This document shows positions 59,430 through 59,830 of a stretch of DNA of 59,830 bases, in pieces; the first letter of the stretch is position 1; the number at the start of each line of letters is the position of its first letter. The stretch is from Solobacterium sp. (GTDB lineage Bacteria > Bacillota_I > Bacilli_A > Erysipelotrichales > Erysipelotrichaceae). A model generated the notes under the pieces. It made no database searches. It was given only the letters and a program-made list of their open reading frames with translations, and was not told the origin of the DNA. Both the position numbers and the translations under genes were made by a program. The stretch is taken from positions 1 through 59,830 of the forward strand of contig JAILCN010000052.1 in the NCBI GenBank assembly GCA_024680365.1, in the 5' to 3' direction.

Positions 59430-59830
59430 ATGGCTAAACCTGTAGTACTGGTAGTTATGGACGGCGTAGGCTGGACCGAAAAGGACAACGGCAACGCTGT
59501 TATGCATTCTTACAAGCCGCAGATCGATGAACTGATGACAAAGTGGCCCCACACAACAATTAAGGCAAGCGGAACAGCAGTAGGTCTTCCGGATGACACT
59601 GACATGGGCAACTCGGAAGTCGGACACAATGCGCTCGGCTGCGGACAGATCTATTCCCAGGGTGCGAAGCTCGTTAATGAATCCATCGAAAGCGGTGCGA
59701 TTTATCAGTCTTCCGCATGGAAAGACGCTGTGAAGTTCGCCAAGGATCACAATGGCAAAATGCATTTCCTCGGACTGCTTTCCGACGGAAACGTACATTC
59801 CAATATTTCCCATCTGATCGCGATGCTGAA
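59430..59830 (+). CDS. gpmI: 2,3-bisphosphoglycerate-independent phosphoglycerate mutase (partial)
   Basis: The first ~133 residues are seen, and the gene runs off the window. MAKPVVLVVMDGVGW carries the first metal-binding Asp, and DDTDMGNSEVGHNALG holds the catalytic Ser of this alkaline-phosphatase-fold enzyme. It needs manganese in Firmicutes. AAAGGAG stands upstream; ATG 59430 gives the usual N-terminus, but the in-frame ATG 59421 is also possible. Confidence 0.93.
   Translation, partial: MAKPVVLVVMDGVGWTEKDNGNAVMHSYKPQIDELMTKWPHTTIKASGTAVGLPDDTDMGNSEVGHNALGCGQIYSQGAKLVNESIESGAIYQSSAWKDAVKFAKDHNGKMHFLGLLSDGNVHSNISHLIAML

Overview
The window looks like the origin-proximal chromosome of a low-to-mid GC, non-sporulating Firmicute, most like the Erysipelotrichia. 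The reasons are the dnaA/dnaN/S4/recF/gyrB/gyrA block, a T-box in front of serS, a small SRP RNA beside tadA and dnaX, both noc and parB, and hprK/rapZ/yvcK/whiA. No sporulation genes lie between pth, mfd, the S4 gene and divIC. The taxon is inferred from gene content only.

Layout. (1) 0-4.5 kb: an agr-type peptide quorum-sensing locus. A small gene with a serine-ring AgrD signature heads a leftward operon with a secreted protein and a lipoprotein; agrB, a LytTR regulator and an AgrC-like kinase run rightward from a shared promoter region. A truncated second agrB lies at the left end. (2) 4.5-6.4 kb: debris consisting of a group II intron 3' end, a decapitated AAA/DUF4143 ATPase and an IS200/IS605 tnpA. 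(3) 6.4-15 kb, leftward: gap, a lipoprotein, and the operon hprK, lgt-like/HAD fusion, an 85-residue protein, rapZ, yvcK, whiA and a GNAT acetyltransferase. (4) 15-17.5 kb: a membrane glycerophosphodiesterase and an internally deleted IS1182-type element. (5) 17.5-28.5 kb, leftward: tadA and dnaX through ybaB, recR, fhs, an unknown gene, mnmG, rsmG, noc, parA and parB. A DnaA-box cluster lies between mnmG and rsmG. (6) 28.5-42.6 kb, leftward: SRP RNA, serS with two parS sites (one inside its T-box leader), gyrA, gyrB, recF, the S4 gene, dnaN, dnaA, a DnaA-box-rich oriC region, then jag, yidC, rnpA, rpmH and a VanY-type peptidase. (7) 42.6-53.4 kb, rightward: a TPR-like membrane protein, pth, mfd, the S4 gene, divIC, then an ABC exporter with a YhgE-like lipoprotein. 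(8) 53.4-59.8 kb: GH1 6-phospho-beta-glucosidase, a Cys-rich protein, an AEC transporter, a broken histidine phosphatase, a Crp/Fnr-type regulator, and divergent gpmA and gpmI (cut by the window end).

How it fits together. Most of the window is replication, segregation, translation and central-carbon housekeeping, and transcription direction flips near 42.6 kb. The most unusual parts are regulatory. They are the mirrored agrD/agrB promoters under three dyads spaced exactly 30 bp, the parS palindrome folded into a T-box leader, and a shared AGTTAG-N6-CTAACT operator in front of both an ABC exporter and the gpmA/gpmI pair. That pair consists of two non-homologous phosphoglycerate mutases, one cofactor-dependent and one manganese-dependent.
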